The notes under the pieces were generated by a model that made no database searches, was not told the DNA's origin, and saw only the letters and a list, made by a program, of their open reading frames with translations. From assembly GCA_001797905.1 (NCBI GenBank), contig MGQS01000002.1, positions 7,917 through 13,895 of the forward strand: a stretch of DNA of 5,979 nucleotides. The letters run 5' to 3'. The position numbers and the translations under genes were made by a program. The DNA is from Deltaproteobacteria bacterium RBG_16_54_11 (lineage in GTDB: Bacteria > Desulfobacterota > B13-G15 > RBG-16-54-18). Below are positions 5,398 through 5,979 of the stretch, piece after piece. Numbering within the stretch: position 1 is the first letter of the stretch; every line of letters starts with the position of its first letter.

Positions 5398-5958
5398 ATG
5401 AGCGAAAAGAGGCTGTCCCAGGGGATGATTCAGGTCTATACGGGCGACGGCAAGGGAAAGACCACTGCTGCCTTGGGCCTCGCGTGCCGGGCTGCGGGCC
5501 ACGGCTATAAAATCTTCATCATACAATTTATGAAGGGGAACATTGGCCAAAGGGCCACCTCCGGCGAATATGGCGAATTGGAGGCGGCGAGGAGGTTGGC
5601 TCCCTATCTCACCATCAGGCAGATGGGGCGCGGGTGTCGTGTAAGCCGCGAAAACCCCGATCCTGAGGACGTCAAGCTTTGCCAAGAGGCCATGGACTTG
5701 GCGCGTGGGGTAATATCCGGCGGGGAATACGATATCGTGGTCTTAGATGAGATCAACGTAGCAGTCGACTTTGGGCTTGTACAGAAAGAAGAGGTCCTGA
5801 AATTGATGGATGAGCGCCCTGCAAACGTGGAGTTGATTCTCACCGGGCGTCATGCCGCTCAAGAGATCATCGAGCGGGCCGATCTGGTCACCGAGATGGT
5901 GGAAATAAAACATTACTATCAAAGAGGCATTGAATCCAGAAAGGGGATAGAAAAGTAG
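5398..5958 (+). CDS. cobO: Corrinoid (cob(I)alamin) adenosyltransferase, CobO/BtuR/CobA type
   Basis: This 186-residue P-loop protein has the Walker A-like motif TGDGKGKTTAALG (15-27), a Walker B-like VVLDEIN (114-120), ELILTGRHA (145-153) and the family's C-terminal KHYYQRGIESRKGIE. Such enzymes transfer the adenosyl group of ATP to cob(I)alamin or cob(I)yrinate diamide in the cytoplasm, making adenosylcobalamin. The ATG at 5398 follows AGGAAAGG (5386-5393); a GGAGGTGA further upstream belongs to the inverted repeat copy. Between QFMKGNI and YGELEAARRL lies an extra GQRATSGE (50-57), encoded by the dispersed repeat; removing it would leave the continuous family-like wording MKGNIYGELEAA. Its place after the beta-oxidation genes suggests co-transcription; supply of cofactor to an AdoCbl mutase (such as methylmalonyl-CoA mutase, compatible with the nearby succinyl-CoA ligase) is an inference. 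Confidence 0.92.
   Translation: MSEKRLSQGMIQVYTGDGKGKTTAALGLACRAAGHGYKIFIIQFMKGNIGQRATSGEYGELEAARRLAPYLTIRQMGRGCRVSRENPDPEDVKLCQEAMDLARGVISGGEYDIVVLDEINVAVDFGLVQKEEVLKLMDERPANVELILTGRHAAQEIIERADLVTEMVEIKHYYQRGIESRKGIEK
5545..5568 (+). repeat. Dispersed short repeat, copy 3 (internal to cobO)
   Basis: Bases 5545-5565 are identical to copy 1 at 218-238, and the next three bases GAA are shared with the end of copy 2. The 24 bases add exactly eight codons (GQRATSGE) to cobO without disturbing the frame. The stem TGGCC-AAAG-GGCCA (5544-5557) is complete. This is the only copy inside a gene rather than at a gene end. Confidence 0.85.
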
Positions 5959-5979
5959 ACTACTTTCCACCTCTGACCA

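Noticed and set aside
5952..5966. Small inverted repeat AAAGTA-GAC-TACTTT over the cobO stop, possible terminator
   Set aside because: Weak A/T-rich 6-bp stem with a three-base loop and no following T run; the window ends 13 bases later.

Overview
The window looks like chromosomal DNA from an anaerobic, moderately GC-rich bacterium that runs short-chain fatty-acid (butyryl-CoA level) beta-oxidation. The gene set and protein style are most like Desulfobacterota/Deltaproteobacteria, for example syntrophic or sulfate-reducing lineages. That assignment is inferred from gene content and motif wording; no search was run.

Layout, all genes on the + strand: (1) 2-241, the 3' end of a succinyl-CoA ligase alpha subunit (sucD); (2) 242-470, an intergenic stretch with a strong stem-loop (possible terminator) and a TTGACA-type promoter; (3) 471-872, a MerR-family regulator; (4) 890-2065, an acetyl-CoA acetyltransferase (thiolase); (5) 2092-2976, a 3-hydroxybutyryl-CoA dehydrogenase; (6) 2985-4139 and 4209-5363, two diverged acyl-CoA dehydrogenases; (7) 5398-5958, a CobO/BtuR-type corrinoid adenosyltransferase. 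Gaps from the regulator onward are 8-69 bp with no convincing terminator, so genes 3-7 probably form one operon led by its own regulator. Together the enzymes cover acyl-CoA to enoyl-CoA, 3-hydroxyacyl-CoA to 3-ketoacyl-CoA, and thiolytic cleavage to acetyl-CoA. Enoyl-CoA hydratase and electron-transfer flavoprotein genes are not in the window. The adenosyltransferase may supply adenosylcobalamin to a mutase elsewhere.

The most unusual signal is a short dispersed repeat of about 21-24 bp beginning GGCCAAAGGGCCACC, present four times in 6 kb. Three copies lie inside genes in the same reading frame and encode GQRAT(S/F)G: as the C-terminal tail of SucD, as the C-terminal tail of the hydroxyacyl-CoA dehydrogenase, and as an apparent 8-residue insertion within CobO. 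The fourth copy is inverted, lies between the second acyl-CoA dehydrogenase and cobO, and carries two substitutions that exactly preserve base pairing of its 5-bp hairpin. This fits a small, structured, protein-tolerated mobile or REP-like element. A second item is a perfect 9-bp A/T inverted repeat whose loop holds the Shine-Dalgarno sequence of the second acyl-CoA dehydrogenase.
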